From: Massiliimalia massiliensis
GTDB taxonomy: Bacteria > Bacillota > Clostridia > Oscillospirales > Ruminococcaceae
Assembly (NCBI RefSeq): GCF_900155615.1
Contig: NZ_FUHT01000002.1
Location: 682,001 to 746,000 of the forward strand
Direction: 5' to 3'
Length of the DNA: 64,000 nucleotides
Under the pieces are notes generated by a model. That model ran no database searches. It was not told the DNA's origin and worked only from the letters and a program-made list of their open reading frames with translations. The position numbers and the translations under genes were made by a program. This document shows positions 48,991 through 57,881 of this stretch, in pieces (position 1 is the stretch's first letter; each line of letters starts with the position of its first letter).

Positions 48991-51202
48991 CTTTTGCAAC
49001 CCTTTCTTCCAAATCTGTGCGGTATTTTACCGCCAGATTCAGCAGGAAATATTCATCCTGTTCAATCTGATAGACAGTACAGGTCGAATCCTCATAATAT
49101 ACGGAAACCTCCTGTGGATATGCCTCTTTTACCTTCTCCATCCAATAGTATAGCCGGGACATTACGGTTTTTCGGCTAAAATAATAGGCACGGTCGGGAC
49201 TGTCCCCATAGACGGTGTAAACATCAACTGAATCATCCAACGCGTATTCTGGACTGACTGGCACAGCCATTTCAGCGCGGTCGCTTCCGTCAATTTCACG
49301 CCTGCTGTCATTAAAGTCGGTCACCAGGTTTTCTACTACAACGTAAACATACTGGGTTGGGATATAAATGGCAGCCTGCCCGCTGTCAACCTCCTCAAGC
49401 AGGTCAAGAATTTCATAGTGGTATCCGGAATTTCGGATCATGGCAAGGTCATTAGTCGGAGAAATTACCGTCCAGGTGAAGGGATCGGCATTGTGGAGCA
49501 GCTCCATGCAAAGGAGGGCATCTGCTTCGGAAATGGTAATCTCATAATAGCGCTCTTCTTTAACAGCGCCGCTTTTCCAGACTGACCCAAGAAGGAAAAC
49601 GCCTAAAATAAGCAGCGTGATATTCTGGAAGCGCTGAGATTCCTTTTTCCCGGAAAAGAGCATCAGCAGATCGGCAAGAATCTGAAACGGCACGACAAAG
49701 AGCGGGATGCACATGATAGAAAGAAAGGTAGACATCCGTTTCATTTCGATCAGTACAGGAAGCCCAACAAAATAGCATAGATAAAGAATCAGACTGAACA
49801 CCCAGGATAGAGCCAGGAAAAGATACAGAAGATATTGCATGCGCCTTTTCCGGCTGACAACCAGGCCGATAAGGCCGTAAGCTGTCAGGATACAGAGAAG
49901 CAGGAGCACCGCCTTTGCAGAGTCCCTTGAGGTGAAGCAGGAGTCGGCCATATAGGTAATGACCGTATCCAAATCCGGCAGATTTTGAAAGGAGAAGGTG
50001 TTTTCCTCTTCCGTTTCAGCCGGCGTGTCTTCGTTTGTCCCTTCTTCGGTATCTTCGCCCGCGTTTTCCCCCATAACGCCAAGCGCCCAGGAAATGGAAC
50101 GCTCAAACGGATGCCCGGCAAGAAAACCGGCGCCGAAGGGTGCCAGCGCAATCATAATTCCAGCGAGCCCGGAAAGAAGAACCTTATGAAGGATTTTTTT
50201 CTTCCACATAGGAATCAGGAACAAAAGACCGAATGCTGCACAGAGAAAGGCGGTAAAAATTGTGATATAAAAATGGGCGTAAAAGCCCCAGGCCAGAGAC
50301 ATGGCAAATAGCCACCAGGAGGTGCGCCGCCGATCCTTGAAATAGGAAACAAGACCGTAAATTGTCGCCATTAACGGTACAAAACCAAATTCCATCGGAA
50401 AGGATATCTGGAATCTGAAATAGGTTGAGGCGGCAAAAATATTGGTGATCAGGAAAAAGCCCCATCCAAAAACAACAGCGTATCGTGAACGGAATATTTT
50501 CCGAAATGCAATATAGAGAAAGATAAAAATCAGAATCAGCGAGACAATAGAAAAATTTAAATAGCTTCCAACAGGGGAAATTCCAAAGAAGCAGGAGATG
50601 ATTGCGACCAGGAAATGCATCCCATGCGGATAAAGTCCTGTGGGGAACGCGTTGTTTTCGAAGATCGATTGAATCCAGTAGAGATGCGTTTCTTCGTCAG
50701 TATGGCCGTAGCCTGCGTTGTGTAATTTATAATCCCCATAAAACCAGACAAGAAAAGCAAGGCCCAGTATCAGTAGAATCCATTCTAGAAGGCGGTTTTT
50801 CAGAAAGCGTTTGTAAAATCTCTTCAGACGTGCCAGAAGGGCTTCCCGGGCATTTTTAAAGAATATTCGGAGACCGTAGGTTTGTGTGATGACGTCAGTC
50901 ATGGTAGCTGATAACTGCCGGAACCGTTTGATAAGCTGTTTTCTTCGAATAAAGGCAGCCGCAGCGAGAGGCAACAGGCCGACGAAAAGCCAAACTGTTA
51001 AAGTGTTGAAAATTTTACAGTAAGCCAGCAGGAATCCAATTAAGTTGAGGTAAATATTCGCTGCTGCCTGATAAAATACAAACCGGTATGCAAAGCTCTT
51101 CTTCTCTACAAAACGATAAAGGCAGAGCGACGGCAGAAACACACAAAGGACAAAATATCCGGCGAGCGTCTGCAGTGCGTAGATGGCATGATCCCAAATC
51201 AT
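48977..51202 (-). CDS. Multi-spanning GT-C-like membrane protein
   Basis: A 741-residue protein with about 12-14 hydrophobic helices and a C-terminal soluble domain of about 200 residues. After a helix it shows GHTDEETHLYWIQSIFE (about 165-180), the acidic loop typical of GT-C enzymes that use polyprenyl-phosphate sugars, then FPTGLYPHGMHFLVA. An acidic Glu/Thr-rich insert (GENAGEDTEEGTNEDTPAETEEE) lies near residue 390. I do not know a named family. It is flanked by pelE and the DPM1-like gene and probably transfers a sugar outside the cell; this is inference. Confidence 0.65.
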   Translation of the reverse strand: MIWDHAIYALQTLAGYFVLCVFLPSLCLYRFVEKKSFAYRFVFYQAAANIYLNLIGFLLAYCKIFNTLTVWLFVGLLPLAAAAFIRRKQLIKRFRQLSATMTDVITQTYGLRIFFKNAREALLARLKRFYKRFLKNRLLEWILLILGLAFLVWFYGDYKLHNAGYGHTDEETHLYWIQSIFENNAFPTGLYPHGMHFLVAIISCFFGISPVGSYLNFSIVSLILIFIFLYIAFRKIFRSRYAVVFGWGFFLITNIFAASTYFRFQISFPMEFGFVPLMATIYGLVSYFKDRRRTSWWLFAMSLAWGFYAHFYITIFTAFLCAAFGLLFLIPMWKKKILHKVLLSGLAGIMIALAPFGAGFLAGHPFERSISWALGVMGENAGEDTEEGTNEDTPAETEEENTFSFQNLPDLDTVITYMADSCFTSRDSAKAVLLLLCILTAYGLIGLVVSRKRRMQYLLYLFLALSWVFSLILYLCYFVGLPVLIEMKRMSTFLSIMCIPLFVVPFQILADLLMLFSGKKESQRFQNITLLILGVFLLGSVWKSGAVKEERYYEITISEADALLCMELLHNADPFTWTVISPTNDLAMIRNSGYHYEILDLLEEVDSGQAAIYIPTQYVYVVVENLVTDFNDSRREIDGSDRAEMAVPVSPEYALDDSVDVYTVYGDSPDRAYYFSRKTVMSRLYYWMEKVKEAYPQEVSVYYEDSTCTVYQIEQDEYFLLNLAVKYRTDLEERVAKDETS

Positions 51203-51218
51203 TCGTCAAAAACTCCAA

Positions 51219-52127
51219 TTAATTATTATAATATCTCACCCACTCGAGCGCTTCATTGTCAAGCTCCAAAGAAGATTGTTTGACCGTCTCCAGAAGCTCA
51301 AAGAATTCCCTTTGCTGACCGTGACGGTAATAATATTGCAAGCATAGCTTTGCAGCTTCCAGATCGTCTTCACTCAAAAGCCGGGCAGAATGCATCCATT
51401 CCTCCGCTTTTGAGGAATTGCCCTGTTCTTCCCAAAATGAGATGAGATCCGAAAGCATCTCTCCGTCAAGAGCAAATGGGTTCTCCTCCCGAAGAGCTTC
51501 CATCTGTTCGTCCAGACGGCTCAGATAGCTGCGCTGTTCCGGGATGCTGAAAATGTGGTATCCCAGAATTTCGCAGAGATAGCGGATATAGGCGATCCGG
51601 TCGCTGCTGGCGGAGGATTCCGTACAGAGAACCCGCATCTGTAGTTCTTTCTTTTTATAACGGTTCACCGCATCTGTAACAAAGGTTGCGGCATAATGGG
51701 AAATTTCCATGTCATCGTTTTCAACGGCGCCCTTGATGGTATCCAGGGAGTTTTCGAAATCATCCTTTTTTAAAAGCTCAAGAAAGACTTGGCGTTTGCT
51801 GAACTTATCCGAGACAAGAAGCGCCTCCTCGACGGGGACATGATCTGCTTCCTTTTCGATATCTGCATCCGTTATCACGCGGATTTTATTTTTGCTGAAG
51901 CTTAATTCCGCTTCGTTAAGCCGGTCATCCCGTCTGCGGAACAGCAGCAGGTTCATTCCTTCTGCGCACAGCAGAAAAAGCCCTCCGACAACAGGCGCGA
52001 AAAGAAGAAACAAGAAAATTACAAGCCCTTTTCTTTTTTGCCCTCTGCTGATTTGAAAAACCAGATAGATAACCGCGGCAAGAAGGTTTACAGCCAGCAG
52101 GATTATTAAAATTATTCTATTCATCAT
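51219..52127 (-). CDS. pelE: PelE-like membrane protein with TPR-type repeats
   Basis: The 302-residue protein has two N-terminal helices (about 3-22 and 33-55) and then helical repeats ending DDLEAAKLCLQYYYRHGQQREFFELLETVKQSSLELDNEALEWVRYY, like the C-terminal TPR region of PelE. PelE links PelD to the rest of the inner-membrane complex. It overlaps pelD by 11 bases. The call rests on layout and place; sequence similarity of PelE between phyla is low. Confidence 0.75.
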   Translation of the reverse strand: MMNRIILIILLAVNLLAAVIYLVFQISRGQKRKGLVIFLFLLFAPVVGGLFLLCAEGMNLLLFRRRDDRLNEAELSFSKNKIRVITDADIEKEADHVPVEEALLVSDKFSKRQVFLELLKKDDFENSLDTIKGAVENDDMEISHYAATFVTDAVNRYKKKELQMRVLCTESSASSDRIAYIRYLCEILGYHIFSIPEQRSYLSRLDEQMEALREENPFALDGEMLSDLISFWEEQGNSSKAEEWMHSARLLSEDDLEAAKLCLQYYYRHGQQREFFELLETVKQSSLELDNEALEWVRYYNN

Positions 52128-54285
52128 CTGCTCCTACGATTGTTTCACTTTTCACCATTTCGGCCGACAGATTTCTGTCCTTCAGCCTTTGCAGTACAAA
52201 TTGTGCTTCCTCATGATTGGAATTTGACAGAAGGATATAAAAGCGGTTCCCCTGCATTCCAATATAATCAGTATCCCGGACAGAGCGCTCAATATCAGGA
52301 ATAACGGCCTGTACTGGGACAGAGGAAGGGATTTCAAGCCTTAACAGCGTGTATTCCAAAAGTCCGGCGGCTTCGCCTTCCCGATAGGTGCGTACAATTT
52401 CAGTGAAAGCTTCAAATTTCATAACCCTGCTCCCAGGCAGATAGGAATCCTCTGCAATAGATTCTTCGTACAGGACAGCCCGGCTCATTGATTTTTCGAT
52501 CAGCCGGCAAACGAGTGCCATGACGTTGCTCTGGTAAAGATTTACCTGATCCAGAGCTTCTTCCCAAACCATGATGATGGTATCAACCCGGTCATCGCTG
52601 TAGGTAGCGCCGATAAAGGTGGGCTGCCGCTGATCCATACTGCGGTTGAGGTAAATTTCATGATTCACAAGCGCTTCGTAGAAATACAGCTTTTCATCAA
52701 ACCGCAACGATTTTCCCATCTGAGAAGCCTTTTCCGAGGAAGAGGCCGCCAGACGGAAGAACTGGGATTTCCGGCTGGCAATGTAGATTGCGACGTGCTT
52801 GGTCTCCATGGTCTGCGCGGCGACATTTGCCGCCTGGAAGATGACCTTGCGCGGTTCCATAAAATCAAGCTGGCTGGTGATATCATAAATTTTAGCCAGG
52901 CTGTTCTTGTAATTGACCAGCCTTTTTTCATAAACGTTTTTCACATACAGGTTACTGTCATTAATTCGGGTGATATCCGCAAGTTCTTTTTGCAGGTAGG
53001 TATTTTCATCATGAAGGTCTGCATTCAGGCGCTTATATTTATCTTTCATAAATCCGACTATGACGCCGACAATAATAAGCTGTAGGATGGACAGGAAGAA
53101 TCGGTAGTCATTGAGGGAGTTAAATTGCTCGACGCTTTGCAGGGCAAAGACAATTTTGGCAACAGTAGACAGGAGTGTTCCGAACAGCGCATAAGGGATT
53201 CCATAGGTGACCGCGATGATAACGACAAAGATCAGGAAAAAGTCAATGGTTTCAGCAACCCAGGTACCGGACAGAAAGATAGTAATCAGCAGAGTCACAA
53301 CAAACAGGCCGGCTGTTTCGAGCAAAGATACCGCCATTTTTTTTGCCGCGGAGGTCTTTTTTTCTTTTTGCGCGTGTTTTTCTACTTTTTTGGAAGCTTG
53401 AAACAGGAGCTTCAGACCCTCTTCCAGGGAATATTTCGGCTTAAAATGCAGCAGCTCCTCCTGCGTCCCTGAAACTGAAGCCGGGTAGGGATGGGAATTT
53501 ACCTGTTCCAATTCCTCAAGCCTTACGGATTTATCCGGGCTGATCCGCACTAAAGTGAGCGCAAGTTCCTGCTCGTCGCAGGCAGCTCCGCATACCTGGT
53601 AGAGCTTGCGGGTGCTGTTTTGATCCAGCACCTTCATTAATACATCAACCGCATCGTCGAGATAAAGCAGGGAACGCCTGCGGTTTGGCTCATAATGGAT
53701 GACTTGGTTTTTTATCATTTCCATGGTCATAGCCATGCAGATATCTCCGGTTCGGAGGCCTTCACCCAGTTCTCCGTACACCTCAGGAAATCGAAGAATT
53801 TCGACGTCGAATTTTCCCGGCTCCTGATACTGCGCGCACAGCAGCTCCACCTGACGGTAAGCCTTAGCCTGGAAGGATAGGCTTATCGGCTGGGTGTCCG
53901 GCATAATCATTTCTTCGCTGTTCCCTTCAAAGACCTTGATGGAGGAACAGTAGATCACTCGTTTTACTCCTGCAGTTTTTGCCGCCATTAAAAGATTGGT
54001 CATTCCCGAGATATATTCGACCGATTGGCTTTGTGCGTCACGCCAGGTAAAATGGGAGTCCATCGCACCGCCAATGATGACGACGTCCGGCGCGGCATTT
54101 TTCATGATCCGGGTAATATTTTCGTTTTGATATGTGAAGTGGTATTCCTGGAATATATTTGGCGAGATATGATTGTTTCCATATTGCGAGCCGGTTAAAA
54201 GATAGGTTTCATGCCGTTCCTTTTTCAGTCTGCGGGAGAGCTGGGCACAGAAGTTGTTATATTTGCTGCATACTAAAACGTTCAA
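52117..54285 (-). CDS. pelD: PelD-like c-di-GMP receptor with N-terminal SDR domain
   Basis: The 722-residue protein has four parts. Residues 1-240 look like an NAD-dependent epimerase/SDR domain (VLVCSKYNNFCAQLSRRL, VVIIGGAMD, KRVIYCSSIKVFE, LRFPEVYGELGEG). About 300-410 form four hydrophobic helices. A coiled-coil linker and a GAF domain follow (about 440-600). The end is a degenerate GGDEF (about 620-700) whose signature reads QGNRF at 678-682, so it cannot be an active cyclase. An R-D-T-D at 670-673 stands exactly where the inhibitory RxxD c-di-GMP site lies in PelD. SDR-fused PelD is known from Gram-positive Pel clusters. Start is TTG after GAGGGA. Confidence 0.88.
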   Translation of the reverse strand: MNVLVCSKYNNFCAQLSRRLKKERHETYLLTGSQYGNNHISPNIFQEYHFTYQNENITRIMKNAAPDVVIIGGAMDSHFTWRDAQSQSVEYISGMTNLLMAAKTAGVKRVIYCSSIKVFEGNSEEMIMPDTQPISLSFQAKAYRQVELLCAQYQEPGKFDVEILRFPEVYGELGEGLRTGDICMAMTMEMIKNQVIHYEPNRRRSLLYLDDAVDVLMKVLDQNSTRKLYQVCGAACDEQELALTLVRISPDKSVRLEELEQVNSHPYPASVSGTQEELLHFKPKYSLEEGLKLLFQASKKVEKHAQKEKKTSAAKKMAVSLLETAGLFVVTLLITIFLSGTWVAETIDFFLIFVVIIAVTYGIPYALFGTLLSTVAKIVFALQSVEQFNSLNDYRFFLSILQLIIVGVIVGFMKDKYKRLNADLHDENTYLQKELADITRINDSNLYVKNVYEKRLVNYKNSLAKIYDITSQLDFMEPRKVIFQAANVAAQTMETKHVAIYIASRKSQFFRLAASSSEKASQMGKSLRFDEKLYFYEALVNHEIYLNRSMDQRQPTFIGATYSDDRVDTIIMVWEEALDQVNLYQSNVMALVCRLIEKSMSRAVLYEESIAEDSYLPGSRVMKFEAFTEIVRTYREGEAAGLLEYTLLRLEIPSSVPVQAVIPDIERSVRDTDYIGMQGNRFYILLSNSNHEEAQFVLQRLKDRNLSAEMVKSETIVGADDE

Positions 54286-54294
54286 TTTAATCCC

Positions 54295-54678
54295 TCACTT
54301 TTTCGGAGTCGGTGGTTCATCTTCTTTTTGTTTCTCTTTCAGTTTTTGGTTTTCGTGCTTCAGCAGCGTGACCTGCATGGATAGTTCCATCAGTTGTGCG
54401 GTCAGGGTTGAGATGGATTGAGCATGATGGAATACAATAAAAAACATGAGCACCAATAGGAAAAAAATAAGAACGGCCGGTGGCCACCAGACGTCCAGCA
54501 AGCCGGCAACCCAGGGGATAATCTGAGGGAAAATACCCAGGATTATAATTCCTACGGCGCCCACTAGCCAGGCTACAGCTTGAAATTCATTCATTCGTTT
54601 ATGCTTCATTGCCCTGAGAACGATAACGATTAAAAGAATGCCGGTTGCGACAGCCAGCAGGGTCAAAATAACATTCAT
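54295..54678 (-). CDS. DUF2304-like small membrane protein
   Basis: A 127-residue protein with three hydrophobic helices (about 4-22, 33-57, 67-85) followed by a heptad-like stretch (ISTLTAQLMELSMQVTLLKHENQKLKEK) and a charged tail. This layout fits DUF2304, a family often beside glycosyltransferases and flippases. It is the first gene after the c-di-GMP riboswitch and stops nine bases before pelD, whose ribosome-binding site overlaps its stop. No role in Pel export is established. Confidence 0.75.
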   Translation of the reverse strand: MNVILTLLAVATGILLIVIVLRAMKHKRMNEFQAVAWLVGAVGIIILGIFPQIIPWVAGLLDVWWPPAVLIFFLLVLMFFIVFHHAQSISTLTAQLMELSMQVTLLKHENQKLKEKQKEDEPPTPKK

Positions 54679-54910
54679 AAATGTAATTCCCCTCTTTTTT
54701 ATAGGATAGAGATTTAAGATAAATTAGTCCGTGCAGACACACAATACTTTCTGAATGAATCTGATAATCTTAGGTTTACCTAAAAAAGTACGCAATTTCC
54801 ATCATGGAATTTTCACTCTTTTTCATACGAAGAAGGATATTTTTTAGTTTTATTTTGCAAACGATAGATTGTACTTTTTCAATCGTATTACGTATTACTA
54901 AGAAGCAGTT
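54679..54910. other. Untranslated leader downstream of the riboswitch
   Basis: About 230 bases lie between the riboswitch terminator and the DUF2304 start codon. They contain no frame and no second hairpin that I can support; the ribosome-binding site (GAGGGG) is at the right place. A leader this long could hold further RNA control. Confidence 0.4.
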
Positions 54911-54961
54911 AAAAAATAAAAAAGCTGTCGCTTAGATTGATTCCAATCAATAGCGACAGCT
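54911..54961 (-). terminator. Terminator stem of the c-di-GMP riboswitch (expression platform)
   Basis: On the minus strand AGCTGTCGCT (54952-54961) pairs with AGCGACAGCT (54923-54932), with an inner ATTGATT/AATCAAT stem, and is followed by TTTTTTATTTTTT. Its 5' arm is the same sequence that can close the aptamer, so the two folds exclude each other. Confidence 0.85.
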
Positions 54962-55036
54962 GGCTGCCATGTAAAAGGCCCTATAGCTTTGCGTCGCAAA
55001 CTTTCGTTTGCTTTGCTTTTAAAACACCATAACTGC
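54956..55036 (-). promoter_or_regulatory. Cyclic-di-GMP-I (GEMM-I) riboswitch aptamer
   Basis: The minus strand carries the hallmark bases of GEMM-I in order: AAAAGCAAA, a P1b stem GCAAAC-GAAA-GTTTGC with the GAAA tetraloop, the invariant GACGCAAAGC, GGGCC, and ATGGCAGCC(A). A possible closing stem GCAGUU (55031-55036) with AGCUGU (54956-54961) shares bases with the terminator. Ligand binding should then favour readthrough, an ON switch. It precedes the DUF2304-pelD operon by about 280 bases. The family call is firm by eye; the direction of switching is inferred. Confidence 0.88.
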
Positions 55037-55078
55037 AACTTTATAATGGATTTAAATTGCTGCTATTCATTTGTCTAC

Positions 55079-55108
55079 ATTATAATATAGAATGTGGCTT
55101 TCTGTCAA
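55079..55108 (-). promoter_or_regulatory. Consensus promoter of the pel operon
   Basis: On the minus strand a perfect TTGACA (55103-55108) and a perfect TATAAT (55079-55084) are 18 bp apart. Transcription would start near 55072, some 36 bases before the aptamer, giving a leader of about 395 nt. Confidence 0.88.
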
Positions 55109-55194
55109 TCATTTACACAAAAAAATCATAGTAACGTCACACTATTAGACCGGCAGACAGCGATTATAGAATTATAGTAAAAAGCTGCCAACAA

Positions 55195-55225
55195 AATCCC
55201 CTGCAGGCTATGCCTGCAGGGGATT
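55195..55225 (-). terminator. Terminator of ppdK
   Basis: A 14-bp perfect stem (AATCCCCTGCAGGC/GCCTGCAGGGGATT) with a three-base loop is followed by TTTTGTT on the minus strand. Confidence 0.88.
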
Positions 55226-55247
55226 AAAACATGAAGCCATTTATTCC

Positions 55248-57881
55248 TTATTTTCCTTCGCTTTTCAGAGCAGCCTGAGCGGCAGCCAGACGAGCGATCG
55301 GCACACGGAACGGTGAGCAGGAAACATAACTGAGGCCTGCATTGTGGCAGAATTCAACGCTGGACGGATCTCCGCCGTGTTCGCCGCAGATACCAAGCTT
55401 GATGTCCGGGCGGGTAGATTTACCGAGGTCAGCAGCCATTTTAATCAGCTTGCCAACGCCGTCCTGATCCAATTTTGCAAACGGATCATTTTCGTAAATC
55501 TTCTTGTCATAGTAAGCGTCGAGGAATTTACCAGCATCGTCACGGCTAAAGCCGAAGGTCATCTGGGTCAGGTCGTTTGTACCGAAGGAGAAGAACTCTG
55601 CTTCCTTCGCGATCTCATCAGCGGTTAAAGCAGCGCGCGGAATTTCGATCATGGTACCAACTTTGTATTTGAGGTCAGAACCAGCGGCAGCAATTACTTC
55701 ATCTGCTGTGGAGGTTACAACGCTCTTAACATAAGCAAGCTCTTTTACTTCGCCAACCAGCGGGATCATGATTTCCGGAACCATTTCCCAATCCGGGTGT
55801 TTGGCTTTGACAGCCAGAGCGGCCTGGATAACAGCTCTTGTCTGCATTGCGGCAATTTCCGGATAGGTGACAGCCAGACGGCAGCCACGGTGACCCATCA
55901 TCGGGTTGAATTCGTGCAGGCCATCGATAATCGCTTTGATATCGGCAACAGTTTTGCCCATGGTGTCAGCCAGAGCCTTGATATCATCTTCTTCAGTCGG
56001 AACAAATTCGTGAAGCGGAGGATCGAGGAACCGGATGGTTACCGGGTTGCCTTCCATTGCTTCATATAATTTTTCAAAGTCGCCCTGCTGCATTGGGAGC
56101 AGTTTAGCCAGAGCAGCCTCTCTCTGTTCAACAGTATCAGCAACAATCATTTCACGGATTGCCGGAATTCTGTCAGCGTCAAAGAACATGTGCTCCGTAC
56201 GGCACAGGCCGATTCCTTCTGCACCAAATGCACGGGCCTGTTTTGCATCACGCGGAGTATCTGCATTCGTTCTGACTTTCAGAGCTCTGTATTTGTCAGC
56301 CCAAGCCATCAGCCTGCCAAATTCGCCGCTGATAGAAGCTTCTACAGTCGGGATTGCTTCGCCGTAGATCATACCGGTAGAACCATCCAGGGAAATATAG
56401 TCGCCTTCCTTATAGGTTTTGCCGCCTAAGGTGAACTGTTTATTTTCTTCGTCCATCTTAATGTCGCCGCAGCCGGAAACGCAGCAGGTACCCATACCAC
56501 GGGCAACAACAGCAGCGTGAGAGGTCATACCGCCGCGAACGGTCAGGATACCCTGCGCGGCAACCATGCCTTCGATATCTTCCGGAGAGGTTTCCAGACG
56601 AACCAGAACAACCTTTTCGCCCTTTTCAGCCCAGGATTTTGCATCGTCAGCGGAGAAAACAACTCGTCCGCAGGCAGCCCCTGGAGAAGCAGCCAGCGCA
56701 GAACCAATCGGCGCAGCCTTTTTCAGGGCAGCAGCGTCGAACTGCGGGTGGAGCAGGGAGTCCAGTGTTCTCGGATCGATCATCAGGACAGCTTCTTTTT
56801 CAGAGATCATGCCCTCGTCAACGAGGTCGCAGGCGATTTTCAGAGCAGCAGCAGCGGTTCTCTTACCGTTTCTGGTCTGGAGCATGTACAGCTTTTTGTC
56901 TTCAATGGTGAATTCCATGTCCTGCATGTCTCTGTAGTGGTTTTCCAGAGTATTGCAGATTTCAACGAATTCATTGTAGCAGTTCGGCATAACTTCTGCG
57001 AGCTGGTCGATTGGCTGCGGGGTGCGGACACCGGCAACAACGTCTTCGCCCTGTGCGTTCATCAAAAATTCACCGAACAGTTTCTTTTCACCGGTAGCCG
57101 GGTTTCTGGTGAATGCAACACCAGTACCAGAGGTATCGCCCATGTTGCCGAACGCCATCATCTGGACGTTAACAGCAGTACCCCAAGAATAAGGGATATC
57201 GTTCATTCTTCTGTATACATTCGCTCTGGGGTTGTCCCAAGAACGGAAAACAGCTTTGACTGCGCCCATAAGCTGTTCCTTCGGATCAGTCGGGAAGTCT
57301 TCGCCGATTTTTTCCTTGTATTCAGCTTTGAACTGATTTGCGAGTTCCTTCAGGTCTTCAGCGGTCAGCTCAGTATCCTGGGTGACGCCTTTTTCTTCCT
57401 TCATTTTGTCGATCAGTTCTTCAAAGTATTTCTTGCCGACTTCCATAACAACGTCGGAATACATCTGGATAAATCTTCTGTAGCAGTCGTAGGCCCAACG
57501 CGGATTGCCGGATTTTTTAGCCATAACTTCTACAACTTCTTCATTCAAGCCGAGGTTCAGGATGGTGTCCATCATACCAGGCATAGAAGCTCTTGCGCCG
57601 GAACGGACGGAAACGAGAAGCGGGTTCTCTTTGTCGCCGAATTTTTTGCCAACGATGGTTTCCATCTTTTCGATGTTTTCCATGATTTCCGCCATGATTT
57701 CATCGTTGATTTTTCTGCCGTCTTCATAGTACTGGGTGCAAGCTTCGGTGGTGATTGTAAAGCCCTGCGGAACTGGCAAGCCAAGATTTGTCATTTCAGC
57801 AAGGTTTGCACCTTTCCCGCCGAGAAGTTCACGCATTTTGCCGTTACCTTCGGAGAAAAGGTAAACAAATTTTTTACTCAC
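55248..57881 (-). CDS. ppdK: Pyruvate, phosphate dikinase
   Basis: PPDK interconverts pyruvate, ATP and phosphate with phosphoenolpyruvate, AMP and PPi; in anaerobic Clostridia it often serves glycolysis. The 877-residue protein opens KKFVYLFSEGNGKMRELLGGKGANLAEM. The phospho-His swivel domain shows GGMTSHAAVVARGMG (about residue 450) and the C-terminal PEP domain shows GICGEHGGDP with the catalytic Cys and His. I chose the GTG at 57881, eight bases after GGAGG; the frame extends 25 codons upstream without support. Confidence 0.96.
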   Translation of the reverse strand: MSKKFVYLFSEGNGKMRELLGGKGANLAEMTNLGLPVPQGFTITTEACTQYYEDGRKINDEIMAEIMENIEKMETIVGKKFGDKENPLLVSVRSGARASMPGMMDTILNLGLNEEVVEVMAKKSGNPRWAYDCYRRFIQMYSDVVMEVGKKYFEELIDKMKEEKGVTQDTELTAEDLKELANQFKAEYKEKIGEDFPTDPKEQLMGAVKAVFRSWDNPRANVYRRMNDIPYSWGTAVNVQMMAFGNMGDTSGTGVAFTRNPATGEKKLFGEFLMNAQGEDVVAGVRTPQPIDQLAEVMPNCYNEFVEICNTLENHYRDMQDMEFTIEDKKLYMLQTRNGKRTAAAALKIACDLVDEGMISEKEAVLMIDPRTLDSLLHPQFDAAALKKAAPIGSALAASPGAACGRVVFSADDAKSWAEKGEKVVLVRLETSPEDIEGMVAAQGILTVRGGMTSHAAVVARGMGTCCVSGCGDIKMDEENKQFTLGGKTYKEGDYISLDGSTGMIYGEAIPTVEASISGEFGRLMAWADKYRALKVRTNADTPRDAKQARAFGAEGIGLCRTEHMFFDADRIPAIREMIVADTVEQREAALAKLLPMQQGDFEKLYEAMEGNPVTIRFLDPPLHEFVPTEEDDIKALADTMGKTVADIKAIIDGLHEFNPMMGHRGCRLAVTYPEIAAMQTRAVIQAALAVKAKHPDWEMVPEIMIPLVGEVKELAYVKSVVTSTADEVIAAAGSDLKYKVGTMIEIPRAALTADEIAKEAEFFSFGTNDLTQMTFGFSRDDAGKFLDAYYDKKIYENDPFAKLDQDGVGKLIKMAADLGKSTRPDIKLGICGEHGGDPSSVEFCHNAGLSYVSCSPFRVPIARLAAAQAALKSEGK

